A stretch of DNA of 64,000 bases from Arcobacter sp. F2176 (GTDB taxonomy: Bacteria; Campylobacterota; Campylobacteria; Campylobacterales; Arcobacteraceae). The notes beneath the pieces were generated by a model, which worked only from the letters and a program-made list of their open reading frames with translations, did no database searches and was not told where the DNA came from. Location of the stretch: the NCBI RefSeq assembly GCF_004116465.1, contig NZ_PDJV01000006.1, forward strand, positions 117,554-181,553. The letters are read 5' to 3'. This document shows positions 17,602-27,296 of this stretch, one piece after another (position 1 is the first letter of the stretch; each line of letters opens with the position of its first letter). A program made the position numbers and the translations under genes.

Positions 17602-18341
17602 TAGAAGAGTTAAAAGTTCAAAATGTTTCACACTCTTTTGGTTTCAGTGATATTTTAAAAGATATAAGTTTTACTTTAAAAAAAGGAAAAGTTATATCAA
17701 TAGTAGGACCCAGTGGTGGTGGAAAAACAACTTTACTGCATCTTTGTGCAAAATTATTGACACTTGAAACGGGAAAGATAAAAAACAGTTTTAACAGTTC
17801 TTCTTTTGCTTTTCAAGAAGCAAGACTTCTTCCTTGGAAAAATGTCATTGATAATATTGCTCTAGGATTAAAAGCACAAGGTATGGCAAAAGATAAAAGA
17901 GAAAAAGAGGCAAAAGAAATTGCTTTAAAATTTGGTTTAGAAAAAGATGATTTTTATAAATTTCCAAAAGATTTAAGTGGAGGGATGAAACAAAGAGTCT
18001 CATTTGCAAGAGCACTTGTGACAAATCCAACTTTACTTTTTTTAGATGAACCTTTTTCTGCTTTAGATATTGGATTAAAAAAAGAGTTACAATCCTTATT
18101 GCTTCAAATAATAGAAGAGAAAGAGTTAAGCATTCTTTTTATAACACATGATTTGATGGAAGCGATAAAACTAAGTGATGAGGTGCTTGTTTTAAAAGCT
18201 GAACCTGTAGGTCATATCATTAAAAGTTTCATGTTTAATTATCCTAAAAATCTAAGAGACAATACTTTTGTGTATGAACAAACAGCAAAACTTTTAAGTG
18301 ATGAAACTATTATAAATACATTTGAATTGGAATTAAAATGA
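17592..18341 (+). CDS. ABC transporter ATP-binding protein, SsuB/TauB/NrtD family
   Basis: The 249-aa ATPase powers the adjacent permease. Walker A is GPSGGGKTT near 38-46, the Q-loop lies in AFQEARLLPWKN, the signature is LSGGMKQR, Walker B is LLFLDEPFSALD, and the switch histidine is in ITHD. The QEARLLPW stretch is typical of nitrate/sulfonate/taurine importers. It overlaps both its neighbours (10 bp upstream, 4 bp with nnrS). Confidence 0.9.
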   Translation: MEIIEELKVQNVSHSFGFSDILKDISFTLKKGKVISIVGPSGGGKTTLLHLCAKLLTLETGKIKNSFNSSSFAFQEARLLPWKNVIDNIALGLKAQGMAKDKREKEAKEIALKFGLEKDDFYKFPKDLSGGMKQRVSFARALVTNPTLLFLDEPFSALDIGLKKELQSLLLQIIEEKELSILFITHDLMEAIKLSDEVLVLKAEPVGHIIKSFMFNYPKNLRDNTFVYEQTAKLLSDETIINTFELELK

Positions 18342-19579
18342 CAGAAGAAACAAAAAAACAATACGCAACAAATCATTATACGCACTATCCAAAAGGAGAA
18401 TATCCTTCTTATTTGGCATATGCCTTTAGACCTATGTTTTTAGTTCTTGCTCCTTATATTGTAGTTTCAATCATATTATGGTCTTTTGTGTTTGCTGGGT
18501 ATATTTCTCTTCCTTTTATAACTGACCTTCTTGGCTGGCACATGTATGAAATGATATTTGGAATAGGAAGTGCTGGAATTGTAGCTTTTTTTCTAACGGG
18601 TGCTCCTGAATTATTTCCTGGAACCATTCCTATTGTTGGGAAAAAATTAGCATTTATTATTCTTTTATGGATAGTAGGGAGAATCAGTTTTTGGTGTATG
18701 GATTATTTGGGTATTTATTTTGTCGGTTTTATAAATATATCTTTACTTATTTATATTACTGCACTTGTGATAAAACCTCTTTTTGCTGATATTACAAAAA
18801 GGCATATTTCCCTTGGCTTTTCACTTGTCTCTTTGATTGTAACTCAAACCTTATTTTTTGCAAGTTCTGCAGGCTTCATCTCTTTTGATACCCATTCAAT
18901 TATGCTTTTATCTCTTGGATTATTTATGGTTTTAATCTTATTGGCTCTTCGTAGAGTTAATATGGAAGCTATCAATGAGTTATTAGAACAAGAAGGAATT
19001 GATGAAACCTTTTATGCCAGATCACCAAGATACAATCTTGCTATTTTTTGTGTAATTCTGTACAGCTTTGTAGAATTTTTTTATCCTCACAATAATATTT
19101 TAGGTTATTTTGCCTTTGCAAGTGCAGCAGCTATTTTGAATATTTTAAATGATTTTATTTTAAAAGATAACAATATTTTATTTAAACCTTTTGTTGTTTA
19201 TTTGATGAGTATTTTAGTTTTGATGGCGATTGGTTATGGGCTTTTGGGATTTGATTATCTCAATGAAGGCATATATGCTTTAAATCATTTTCGACATTTT
19301 TTGACAACTGGAGTTTTTGGAATAGTCTTTTTCATAGTGATGGTTGTTATTTCAACAGTGCATACTGGAAGAGAACTGTTTACTAACTTTTGGTTAAATC
19401 TTGGAGTTTTTTTAATAATTCTATCAACAATAATCAGAAGTTTTATACCTTTTTATGAAGAGTTCTCAATGATGATATACATCAGTTCTTCCATTCTTTG
19501 GGCCATTCCTTTTATGATTTATATGAAAATGTTTTTTCCTTTTTTAGTCAATAAAAGAGCTGATGGCATACCCGGTTAA
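18338..19579 (+). CDS. nnrS: NnrS family haem-copper membrane protein
   Basis: NnrS proteins are polytopic membrane proteins with haem and copper linked to nitric-oxide stress and denitrification. This 413-aa protein has about 12 hydrophobic segments. It opens YPSYLAYAFRPMFLVLAPY, a family hallmark, and contains LGWHMYEMIFGIGSAGIVAFFLTGAPE. Histidines in the HMYEM, HFRHF and VHTG segments are candidate ligands. It lies between the ATPase and the binding protein, an uncommon position that ties NO physiology to uptake. Confidence 0.88.
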   Translation: MTEETKKQYATNHYTHYPKGEYPSYLAYAFRPMFLVLAPYIVVSIILWSFVFAGYISLPFITDLLGWHMYEMIFGIGSAGIVAFFLTGAPELFPGTIPIVGKKLAFIILLWIVGRISFWCMDYLGIYFVGFINISLLIYITALVIKPLFADITKRHISLGFSLVSLIVTQTLFFASSAGFISFDTHSIMLLSLGLFMVLILLALRRVNMEAINELLEQEGIDETFYARSPRYNLAIFCVILYSFVEFFYPHNNILGYFAFASAAAILNILNDFILKDNNILFKPFVVYLMSILVLMAIGYGLLGFDYLNEGIYALNHFRHFLTTGVFGIVFFIVMVVISTVHTGRELFTNFWLNLGVFLIILSTIIRSFIPFYEEFSMMIYISSSILWAIPFMIYMKMFFPFLVNKRADGIPG

Positions 19580-19609
19580 AATAAAATTTACGTATTCAAA
19601 GGAGTATAT

Positions 19610-20587
19610 ATGAAACAATTATTAAGTGTGTTAGTTATGGCTGTTTCTTTATTTTCAAGTGAAATAAATAAACAAATAATAATAAAAGTGGCTGGTCCAT
19701 TTGCAAGTGTATCTCACCCCATAATACATATGGCAAACAACCAATCACTAAAAGATATGGGAATAAATATCAAGTTTGTTATTTGGAAAAATCCAGATGA
19801 ACTAAGAGCTTTGATTTTAAGTAAAGATATAAATTTTATAGCAATTCCTACAAATGTTGCTGCAAATTTATACAACAAAGGTGTAGATATAAAACTTTTA
19901 AATGTCTCTATTTGGGGAATATTAGGAATGATAAGTAGAAATCCTGATTTAAAAACATTAAAAGATTTTAAAGGAAAGGAGATTGCGGTTCCTTTTCGAG
20001 CCGATATGCCGGATATTGTTTTAAAAGAATTGATAAAAAAATCTGGTTTAGACCCTCAAAAAGATTTTAAACTAAGATATGTGTCAAGTCCAATTGATGC
20101 TATGCAAATGCTAATTTTAAGAAGAGTTGATCATGCCTTATTAGCTGAACCTGCCATTTCAATAGCGTTGAGAAAAACAAAATCTTTTCCTATAAGTGTT
20201 GTTGCCCCTGATTTGTATAGGAGTGTTGATTTGCAAGAAGAGTGGGGAAAACTATTTGCGACAAAAGCTAAATTACCACAAGCAGGAATTGCTTACATAG
20301 GAGATACAAAAGGAAAAGAAAAATTAATAAATAGATTCTTAGAAGAGTACTCAAAATCACTTGAATGGTACAAACAAAATTCCATTGAAGCTTCAAAGTT
20401 AATAGTAAAAGAACTTCCTATGTTAGAAGAAAAAGGCTTAGCAGACTCCATTGCTCATATTTCATTTGAAAGCATAAAAGCAATTGATGCAAAAGAGGAG
20501 TTAGACTTTTTCTTTAATATCTTAAAAAAAAGTGAGCCAAAATCAATAGGTGGAGAAATCCCTAATTCAAATTTATATTATCAATAA
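19610..20587 (+). CDS. ABC transporter substrate-binding protein, NMT1/TauA-like
   Basis: The 325-aa periplasmic protein has a short signal peptide (MKQLLSVLVMAVSLFSSE). The fold is of the NMT1/SsuA type, seen in the DELRALILSKDINFIAIPTNVAANLYNKG stretch and in LKDFKGKEIAVPF. These proteins bind nitrate, sulfonates, taurine, thiamine precursors or bicarbonate; the ligand here is not apparent. The gene starts 30 bp after nnrS with AAAGGAG and ends 10 bp before the TonB receptor. Confidence 0.82.
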   Translation: MKQLLSVLVMAVSLFSSEINKQIIIKVAGPFASVSHPIIHMANNQSLKDMGINIKFVIWKNPDELRALILSKDINFIAIPTNVAANLYNKGVDIKLLNVSIWGILGMISRNPDLKTLKDFKGKEIAVPFRADMPDIVLKELIKKSGLDPQKDFKLRYVSSPIDAMQMLILRRVDHALLAEPAISIALRKTKSFPISVVAPDLYRSVDLQEEWGKLFATKAKLPQAGIAYIGDTKGKEKLINRFLEEYSKSLEWYKQNSIEASKLIVKELPMLEEKGLADSIAHISFESIKAIDAKEELDFFFNILKKSEPKSIGGEIPNSNLYYQ

Positions 20588-20597
20588 AAGGACAAAA

Positions 20598-22652
20598 ATG
20601 AAAAAAATAATTTTAATCTCAGCAATAACAAGTTTGGCTTTATTTCAAAATAGTTTTGCTGGTACTATTTTAGAGGATGTAACTGTAACTACAGCTACAA
20701 AAACTGAAAAAAACATTGAAGGTGTCAGTGCTTCTGTTATAATAGTTACTCAAAAAGATATTGAACGAATAGCAGCTTCGACATTAAAAGATGTATTTGA
20801 AAAAATACCTTCAATAAATGCACAATTTGGAAGATTTCCTCATCCTAGTTCAGCTTCAAAAGCTTCTATATCAATTAGAGGAGCAGGAGCAAATGGAACG
20901 TTGATTTTAGTTGATGGAAAAAGGTTATCTGGTGAAACGGAAGGACCTTATGAGTTGAATAGAATACCAACTTCAATGATTGAGAGAATTGAAATCGTCA
21001 AAGGTTCTATGTCTACCCTTTATGGTTCGGATGCCATTGGAGGAGTAATCAATATCATTACAAAAAAAATTGAAACAAACGGTTCAACGATTGATATGAA
21101 ATATGGACAAAGTGGGCAAGGTAAATCTAAAGAAAAAAATGTAAACTTTACAACACGTGGAGTAACAAATGAAGTTAGATATAAACTTTTTGGATCAATA
21201 ATAAATACAACATCTTATAGTAAAAATAAATCATATTCACAAGTTGCAACAAATCCATCAACAGGCGTAATTTTGAATGGAAACCCGCAAAATGGAATTA
21301 GTGGTTCTAGTAAAGTAACATATATAGATGAAGGAACTGTAAATAATATTGGGGGAAGAGTAGAAAAAGATTTAAATGATAAAATAACTTTAGGGTTAGA
21401 CGTAAATTATTTAAATGAAAACAGAAAAGGAAAGTATCTAGGAAGTGCTAAGTTTTCAGGAGGTGGCTTGATTAAAAATACTCCTGTTAATTCTGAAGAT
21501 AATAATAAAAGAATCGATGTATCATCTGATTTTAAATATCAAATATCAAATAATTTATCTGGACAAACAACGGTATATAGATCGTATTATAAAAAAAGAA
21601 ATGAAACCACGCCTATTAATTTCACTGGACCTGTTAATAAGAAATTTAGTGCAAATGTTACCATTGATACTTTAGAATCAAATTTGACTTATCTTTTTAA
21701 TGATTCAAATATTATAACAACTGGCCTAGAATATAGAAAAGAAACAAGAGATTCAAGTGCAATAAATATAGATGCAAGTTCAAGTGAATTTGTCACAAAA
21801 GTTGTAAAATATAAGTCACTATTTATTCAAGACGAAATGGTAATCACAGATAGCTTAAATGCAACTATGGGTGCAAGATATGACAATATATCAAATGCAG
21901 AAAATAAAGTTACTTTTCAAGCAGGATTAGTACAGAAACTAAATGATAAAACAAATCTTAGAGTAAATTATGCACAAGGATACAGGGCACCTGATATTGC
22001 AGAGTTATATGTGGTTTCGCCTTCATATAAAGATGGGAAAAGATTTGGATCAGATGTAATTTTTGGACCAAAAACAAAAGCTTATGATTTAAAACCTGAA
22101 CAATCGCAAACTTTTGAAATAGCATTATCAAATAAATTAGAAAATCTTTTCTCAGAAATTGTTTTATTTAATACAAAAATAGACGATAAAATAGAACTTG
22201 CTTCATATGGAACAGGTAATGCAAAATATTACACTTCAGAAAATTTAGAGAAAGTTGATATAAAAGGGGCTGAATTAAATATTGCCTACATTATTAATGA
22301 AAATAGTGACTTAAACTTTAATTTAACTTATTTAAATACAGAAGATAAAAATACAAATAAAGAACTCTTATTTACACCTGATTTATCAGCTTCTTTAGGG
22401 TTAAATTATCAAATAATACCAAACTTAACAACGAATTTATCTCTTAGGTATATTGGCGAGCAATATACAAATAACCAAAATACAACTAAGGCAGAAGATT
22501 ATTCATTAGTTGATATTGGAATAAATTATGATATAAATAAAACTTTAGCTATTTATGGTGGAGTAGATAATATTTTTGATAAACAATTAGAAGAAGATAT
22601 TGGTGTAAATGTTGGAGTATTTTTTTATACAGGAGTAAGAATTAAGTTTTAA
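20598..22652 (+). CDS. TonB-dependent outer-membrane receptor
   Basis: This 684-aa beta-barrel receptor has a signal peptide cleaved after SFA, a TonB-box-like LEDVTVTTATKTEK, a plug domain (about 40-155, with SISIRGAGANGTLILVDGKR and STLYGSDAIGGVINIITKK) and a C-terminal phenylalanine (GVRIKF). The plug resembles siderophore, haem or cobalamin receptors such as FepA/CirA/BtuB. I chose ATG at 20598 after AAAAGGAC because it begins the signal peptide. Being last in the ABC-NnrS operon, it probably brings the same ligand through the outer membrane. Confidence 0.9.
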   Translation: MKKIILISAITSLALFQNSFAGTILEDVTVTTATKTEKNIEGVSASVIIVTQKDIERIAASTLKDVFEKIPSINAQFGRFPHPSSASKASISIRGAGANGTLILVDGKRLSGETEGPYELNRIPTSMIERIEIVKGSMSTLYGSDAIGGVINIITKKIETNGSTIDMKYGQSGQGKSKEKNVNFTTRGVTNEVRYKLFGSIINTTSYSKNKSYSQVATNPSTGVILNGNPQNGISGSSKVTYIDEGTVNNIGGRVEKDLNDKITLGLDVNYLNENRKGKYLGSAKFSGGGLIKNTPVNSEDNNKRIDVSSDFKYQISNNLSGQTTVYRSYYKKRNETTPINFTGPVNKKFSANVTIDTLESNLTYLFNDSNIITTGLEYRKETRDSSAINIDASSSEFVTKVVKYKSLFIQDEMVITDSLNATMGARYDNISNAENKVTFQAGLVQKLNDKTNLRVNYAQGYRAPDIAELYVVSPSYKDGKRFGSDVIFGPKTKAYDLKPEQSQTFEIALSNKLENLFSEIVLFNTKIDDKIELASYGTGNAKYYTSENLEKVDIKGAELNIAYIINENSDLNFNLTYLNTEDKNTNKELLFTPDLSASLGLNYQIIPNLTTNLSLRYIGEQYTNNQNTTKAEDYSLVDIGINYDINKTLAIYGGVDNIFDKQLEEDIGVNVGVFFYTGVRIKF

Positions 22653-22699
22653 TTTTGTATAAATGTATAATCTTAAACAAGATTTAAATATAAGTTCAC

Positions 22700-22705
22700 T
22701 ATAAT
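22700..22705 (+). promoter_or_regulatory. -10 element of rpsO
   Basis: A perfect TATAAT lies 52 bp upstream of rpsO with no clear TTGACA-type -35, as is usual in Campylobacterota. The transcript would have a leader of about 45 nt ending in TAGGAGG. Confidence 0.6.
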
Positions 22706-22757
22706 TCGCGTCCATTTCAATTGAAGTGAGATTAGTATACCTATTAGGAGGTCTTCT

Positions 22758-23030
22758 ATGGCTTTAGATCAGGAAGTAAAAAACAGTATTATCGAAAAAT
22801 ACAGAAGAGATGAAAAAGATACAGGTTCTTGTGAAGTTCAAGTTGCAATTTTAACTGAGCAAATCAGAGTTTTAACTGAACACTTAAAAATCAATAAAAA
22901 AGATCACTCATCAAGATTAGGTCTTTTAAAAATGGTTGGAAAAAGAAAAAGATTATTAAAATATCTTAGAAATACTGAGTATGCTAGATTTGTTGAATTA
23001 GTTGCAGATTTAGGAATCAGAGCTAAGTAA
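22758..23030 (+). CDS. rpsO: 30S ribosomal protein S15
   Basis: S15 (90 aa) binds 16S rRNA early in small-subunit assembly. The protein has the family length and conserved [20 protein letters not shown] segment. A strong TAGGAGG ribosome site precedes the ATG. It is a single-gene unit ended by a strong hairpin. Confidence 0.98.
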   Translation: MALDQEVKNSIIEKYRRDEKDTGSCEVQVAILTEQIRVLTEHLKINKKDHSSRLGLLKMVGKRKRLLKYLRNTEYARFVELVADLGIRAK

Positions 23031-23050
23031 TTTACTTTGCTTAACTTTAA

Positions 23051-23088
23051 AAAGGGTTGTAACTTTTTAGTTACAACCCTTTTTTTTT
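23051..23088 (+). terminator. rpsO terminator
   Basis: A 14-bp stem (AAAGGGTTGTAACT at 23051-23064, AGTTACAACCCTTT at 23069-23082) with a TTTT loop is followed by a run of T. It is the strongest intrinsic terminator in the window. Confidence 0.93.
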
Positions 23089-23175
23089 AAATAAAAAAAT
23101 TAATTTTACTGTATAATGATTATTAATACTCTTTCTTGTAAAATAGAAAAATTTTAAAAAAGGAATCAATCAAAG

Positions 23176-23577
23176 ATGTTATTGACTAAAAAAAGTGAGT
23201 ACGCACTTCTTTCTCTAATCTCTATTGCTAAAAGCGATAAAGCAAAAAATGTGGATGAATTATCAAGAGAATTAAGAATCCCCAAATCTTTTTTAGCCAA
23301 AATAATGCAAAATTTAGCCAAAAATGAAATAGTAATATCACAAAGAGGTGTAAATGGTGGATTTATTCTTGCCAAACCTTATGATCAACTTACTATATTT
23401 TCAATAACGGCTGCAGCTGAAGAAAAAATTCCTTCAGTCTTTGAATGTGCCCCATCAATGGAATCATGCCCTAGTGACTCTGGAAGCTTGTGCTCTATTT
23501 GGCCTTTATTAAATAATCTCCAAGGTAAGATAAATGAATTTTTAGAAGAATTAACACTAAAGGACATCGCTCAATGA
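23176..23577 (+). CDS. Rrf2 family transcriptional regulator, probable iron-sulfur sensor
   Basis: This 133-aa regulator has an N-terminal winged HTH (MLLTKKSEYALLSLI, then SRELRIPKSFLAKIMQNL) and three cysteines, C91, C98 and C106. These occupy the place of the [Fe-S] ligands of IscR/NsrR, but with 6 and 7 residues between them instead of the usual closer spacing. It may sense NO or iron-sulfur status. It overlaps the DHH gene by 4 bp (ATGA). A TATAAT lies at 23112-23117. Confidence 0.85.
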   Translation: MLLTKKSEYALLSLISIAKSDKAKNVDELSRELRIPKSFLAKIMQNLAKNEIVISQRGVNGGFILAKPYDQLTIFSITAAAEEKIPSVFECAPSMESCPSDSGSLCSIWPLLNNLQGKINEFLEELTLKDIAQ

Positions 23578-24629
23578 TATTATTTCATATCTCTCATACG
23601 GATTTAGATGGATATGGTTGCCAACTTTTAACCAAAGAGATATTTTCCCAAAGTTACTACTTAAATGCAAATTATGGACTAGAAGTAAAACAAAGTATTA
23701 TTCATTTTATAGAACACATTAAAAATGAAGAGATAAAAGATGAAATACTATTTTTAATAACTGATGTGAATCTAACAAATGCTGAATCAAAATATTTAAA
23801 CAATGAAGTAATAAAATTAAATGAAGATGGTTATAAAATTAAACTTCAACTTTTAGATCATCATGCTACAGGTCAAAGTTGTGCTGACAAGTATGATTGG
23901 TACTTTTTAGATATTTCAAGATGTGCTACAAAAATCACATATGACTATTTTGTAAAAAATTATAATGCATTTGAAAATGAATCCCAAACTTGGATAGAGC
24001 CTCTTGTAAATGCAATAAATGCAATTGATATTTGGATAGAAGACAATAAAAAAGATTTTGAATTTGGGAAAGTATTACTTAGTATGGTTTCTCATGTAAG
24101 AGAAATCAATAATGTTCTTTTTGCAAATAAAAATAGAGACTTTAGAATTCATTTACTAAAAAAAGCATCTATGTATTTAAATGAAGTTGATGGAAATATA
24201 AAGTTAGATAGTGCAATCCATAGTTTAAAAAAAGAGTTTTTAAATCTTGATGGACAGGATGATACAATAGATAATCTTAGTGCAAAATATTTAGTAAATT
24301 CTATTACAAGTATAAAAGATGAACTTACAATTAACTTCCAAGATAAAAAAGGCGTTTTAACTTATACTCTAGGTGGTATTTCAATTCCCGCAAATGCATT
24401 TTTGAAAGCTAATAAAGACTATGACTTTTTTATTGATGTTTCTAAAAGAGGAAATGCAAGCTTTAGAGCAGATGGGAATTTAGATGTTGGATTACTTGCA
24501 CAAAAATTGGCAAATGGTGGGGGACATCCTAATGCATCAGGTTGTAAATTCGATGATTTCAAAGAAGTTATAAATTATAGTGATGTTAAAAAATATATTC
24601 AAAATAAATTAGACAATATTAAAATATAA
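23574..24629 (+). CDS. DHH/DHHA1 family phosphoesterase-like protein
   Basis: The 351-aa protein has the DHH-family metal motifs HTDLDG (8-13), D64 in LITDVN, and DHH (95-97), and ends with a DHHA1 domain carrying GGGHPNASG. This family includes RecJ, nano-RNases and cyclic-dinucleotide phosphodiesterases. It lacks the extra domains of RecJ, so a nano-RNase or oligonucleotide role is plausible but unproven. It is translationally coupled to the Rrf2 gene. Confidence 0.85.
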   Translation: MILFHISHTDLDGYGCQLLTKEIFSQSYYLNANYGLEVKQSIIHFIEHIKNEEIKDEILFLITDVNLTNAESKYLNNEVIKLNEDGYKIKLQLLDHHATGQSCADKYDWYFLDISRCATKITYDYFVKNYNAFENESQTWIEPLVNAINAIDIWIEDNKKDFEFGKVLLSMVSHVREINNVLFANKNRDFRIHLLKKASMYLNEVDGNIKLDSAIHSLKKEFLNLDGQDDTIDNLSAKYLVNSITSIKDELTINFQDKKGVLTYTLGGISIPANAFLKANKDYDFFIDVSKRGNASFRADGNLDVGLLAQKLANGGGHPNASGCKFDDFKEVINYSDVKKYIQNKLDNIKI

Positions 24630-24736
24630 GATTATTTATATCTAAATTTAGTTATTTACATTCTTAAATTTATGAAATTATCTTTTTTAACATATAAATC
24701 TGATATTATATAATAATTATTTTTTAAGGTAAAATT

Positions 24737-26005
24737 ATGAATGATGATATTAATTGGACTTCTGAACAAATATATAATATTATTTATGTTGAAGATGATG
24801 AACAAGTTCGAATAAACTTTGAAGAAATATTTAAAGATTTTTTTAAAGAGGTATATGTTGCAAATGATGGTGTAGAAGCTTTAAAAATCTTTAATAAATT
24901 AACTTTAGAAAATAAAAGAGTAGATGCAATAATAAGTGATCTTAATATGCCAAATATGAATGGCATATCCTTATTAAAAAATATTAGAGCTGTCAATGAA
25001 GATATTCCTTTTTATTTTACAACTGCTTACTCAGATGAAAATAACCTTTTAGAAGTAATTAAATTAAATGTTACTGCATATTTTATAAAACCAATCGATA
25101 TATCAATAATGGTAAAAAAAGTTATAAAAGATGCTCATAAATATAATCAAAATCAAATAATTGAAAAACAAAAAGAAGAATTAGAAAGATATTTAGCCGC
25201 AATAGATAATGTTGCTATTATTTCAAAAACCGATTTAAAAGGTAATATTACCTTTGCAAATGATTTTTTCTGTGATATATCAAAATATAAAAGAGAAGAA
25301 CTTATTGGAAAACCTCATAATATAGTAAGACATCCAGATTCGTCTAAAGAAATTTTTAAAAATCTTTGGGAAACAATTAAAAAAGGTGAAACCTGGAATG
25401 GAAAAATTAAGAATTTAGCAAAAGATGGTTCTGTCTATTATGTAAATAGTACTGTTATACCTCTTTTTGATGAATTGGGAAATGAGATAGTAGAGTATGT
25501 TGGAATAAGATTTTTAACCACAGAAGAAGAAAATTCAAAAAGAGAATTTAGAAAAAAAGTAATTGAAAATATGCAACAATCAAAGAAAAAAGAGATTGAG
25601 TATATAAATAAAATAAGAGAATTAGAACAAGAAATAAGAACAAGTGTAAAACCTGATTTGTCTATGTACTTAGAGCAAATGGATAATATGAAAAAGAAAA
25701 ATGGACAATTAAAAGCTCAAATAAACCAATATGATAAAGAAATAGTTGCAATTAGAAAAAAAAATGAAGAGCTAATTGATAGTGCAAATAATAAAGTTTC
25801 TAAATCTATTTTTGCCTTAAGAAAAATAAAATCAGAAAATGATAAACTTATCAAAGATTTTAAAGAGCTTGAAATTGAAATTGAATTAAAAAAAGATGTA
25901 ATTTTTGATTTACAAAATAGGTTAGAAGAACGAAATAAAAGAATTGAAGATTTATTAGATGTAATAAGCCTAAGAGATAAAGAGCTTAAAGAACAGAAAA
26001 AATGA
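24737..26005 (+). CDS. Response regulator with PAS domain and long coiled coil
   Basis: The 422-aa protein starts with a CheY-like receiver (acidic residues near 19-21, phospho-acceptor D68 in ISDLNMPNMNG, K118 in FIKPID). A PAS domain spans about 150-265 and contains IVRHPDSSKEIFKNLW, similar to Aer-like PAS domains that bind flavin. Residues about 270-422 are highly charged coiled coil. There is no DNA-binding or enzymatic output, so it probably acts through protein contacts, perhaps in energy taxis. Overlaps mltC by 4 bp. Confidence 0.83.
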   Translation: MNDDINWTSEQIYNIIYVEDDEQVRINFEEIFKDFFKEVYVANDGVEALKIFNKLTLENKRVDAIISDLNMPNMNGISLLKNIRAVNEDIPFYFTTAYSDENNLLEVIKLNVTAYFIKPIDISIMVKKVIKDAHKYNQNQIIEKQKEELERYLAAIDNVAIISKTDLKGNITFANDFFCDISKYKREELIGKPHNIVRHPDSSKEIFKNLWETIKKGETWNGKIKNLAKDGSVYYVNSTVIPLFDELGNEIVEYVGIRFLTTEEENSKREFRKKVIENMQQSKKKEIEYINKIRELEQEIRTSVKPDLSMYLEQMDNMKKKNGQLKAQINQYDKEIVAIRKKNEELIDSANNKVSKSIFALRKIKSENDKLIKDFKELEIEIELKKDVIFDLQNRLEERNKRIEDLLDVISLRDKELKEQKK

Positions 26006-27168
26006 TTAAATTTGTTTTGATTTTCATAGTGTTTTTTTTTAGTTCATGTAGTGTTTCGGATGTTCAAAATATAGCACAAGCTGCAATTAGTAAAGACCCT
26101 TCTTATGCTTTAAAAAGTATAGCAAAATCAAAATCTATTCAATATACAACAAATCCCAAAAGGCTATCAAAAGACATAGCTAGTTTAGATAAATTCTTAT
26201 CAAATTTTGTAAAAGAGATTACAAATATTTGGGGTGAAAAAAATGTCAAAATACCAAAACAAAAAGAGTATGTAAAATATTTACAAAATTATAAAAGTAG
26301 GGCATTGGTTGATTTTGATAATGGAATAGTGACTGTTGAAACAGTAGATGATAAGAACTTTGAAAAAAGTTTAAAAAATGCAATAGTAACAACTTTGTTA
26401 TTACCAGATGATCCAAGAGCTGCTGATTTATTTGAAGCAAAAAGCGTAAAACTTGGCTCTACTCCTTATTTACTTGGTGAAATTAAAGACGACCAGAATA
26501 AAGATATAAGATATGAATGGAGAGCAAATAGATTTGCAAATATTTTAGTAAAAAATGATTTAAACACTAAAACAATAAAAAAAGATGGGAAAGATGTAAA
26601 AGTCTATTTTGTAAAAATACCTATGGTAAAAGATCATGCAAATATTAGAGTGTCAAAATTCAAACCCTTTGTTGAAAAATTTGCTAAAAAATATAATATT
26701 AGTAAAAATTTAATTTATTCAATTATTCAAACTGAAAGTAATTTTAACCAATTTGCAATAAGTAGTGCCAATGCCTATGGACTTATGCAAATAGTTCCTA
26801 CAAGCGCTGGAAAAGATGCTTATAAATATGTTAAAGGTAAAACTTGGGAACCTAGCAAATCATATTTATTTGATGCGCAAAATAATATTGAGTTAGGTAG
26901 TGCATATTTAAAAATATTAGGAAGTAAGTATTTAACAGGAATAGAAAATCCAATATCAAAAGAATATTGTATCATAAGTGCATATAACACAGGAAGTGGG
27001 AATGTTTTAAAAACTTTTTCAAAAGATAAAGACGAAGCTAAAAATAAAATTAACAGTAAAAAACCTTCTGAAGTTTATAAGGTACTTATAAATAATTTAC
27101 CCTATGAAGAAACACGAAATTATTTAAAAAAAGTCCTAAAATATAAGAAAGATTTTATAAGTATTTAA
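26002..27168 (+). CDS. mltC: Membrane-bound lytic murein transglycosylase C-like
   Basis: MltC-type enzymes cleave peptidoglycan glycan strands to 1,6-anhydro ends. The 388-aa protein has a short lipoprotein-like signal ending FFFSSC (C16), an N-terminal DUF3393-type region, and an SLT catalytic domain in which E245 of QTESNFNQ is the likely catalytic acid, followed by AYGLMQI and YNTGSGNV. The lipobox has Phe at -3, which is not ideal. Cotranscription with the receiver-PAS gene is suggested by the overlap. Confidence 0.88.
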   Translation: MIKFVLIFIVFFFSSCSVSDVQNIAQAAISKDPSYALKSIAKSKSIQYTTNPKRLSKDIASLDKFLSNFVKEITNIWGEKNVKIPKQKEYVKYLQNYKSRALVDFDNGIVTVETVDDKNFEKSLKNAIVTTLLLPDDPRAADLFEAKSVKLGSTPYLLGEIKDDQNKDIRYEWRANRFANILVKNDLNTKTIKKDGKDVKVYFVKIPMVKDHANIRVSKFKPFVEKFAKKYNISKNLIYSIIQTESNFNQFAISSANAYGLMQIVPTSAGKDAYKYVKGKTWEPSKSYLFDAQNNIELGSAYLKILGSKYLTGIENPISKEYCIISAYNTGSGNVLKTFSKDKDEAKNKINSKKPSEVYKVLINNLPYEETRNYLKKVLKYKKDFISI

Positions 27169-27296
27169 TTGATTAAAATGTTTCATAAAGTAACTATATT
27201 TTTACTAATAATTATTATAATTAGTACAAATATTTTATAAGTTATAATTAAATATCTATACTATATTATTTAAAAAATTAGTATAAGGATATTATT

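Noticed and set aside
16822..20587. Nitrate or taurine importer (NrtABCD or TauABC) as a specific name
   Set aside because: The family covers many ligands, and a TonB receptor and NnrS in the operon argue against these simple substrates.
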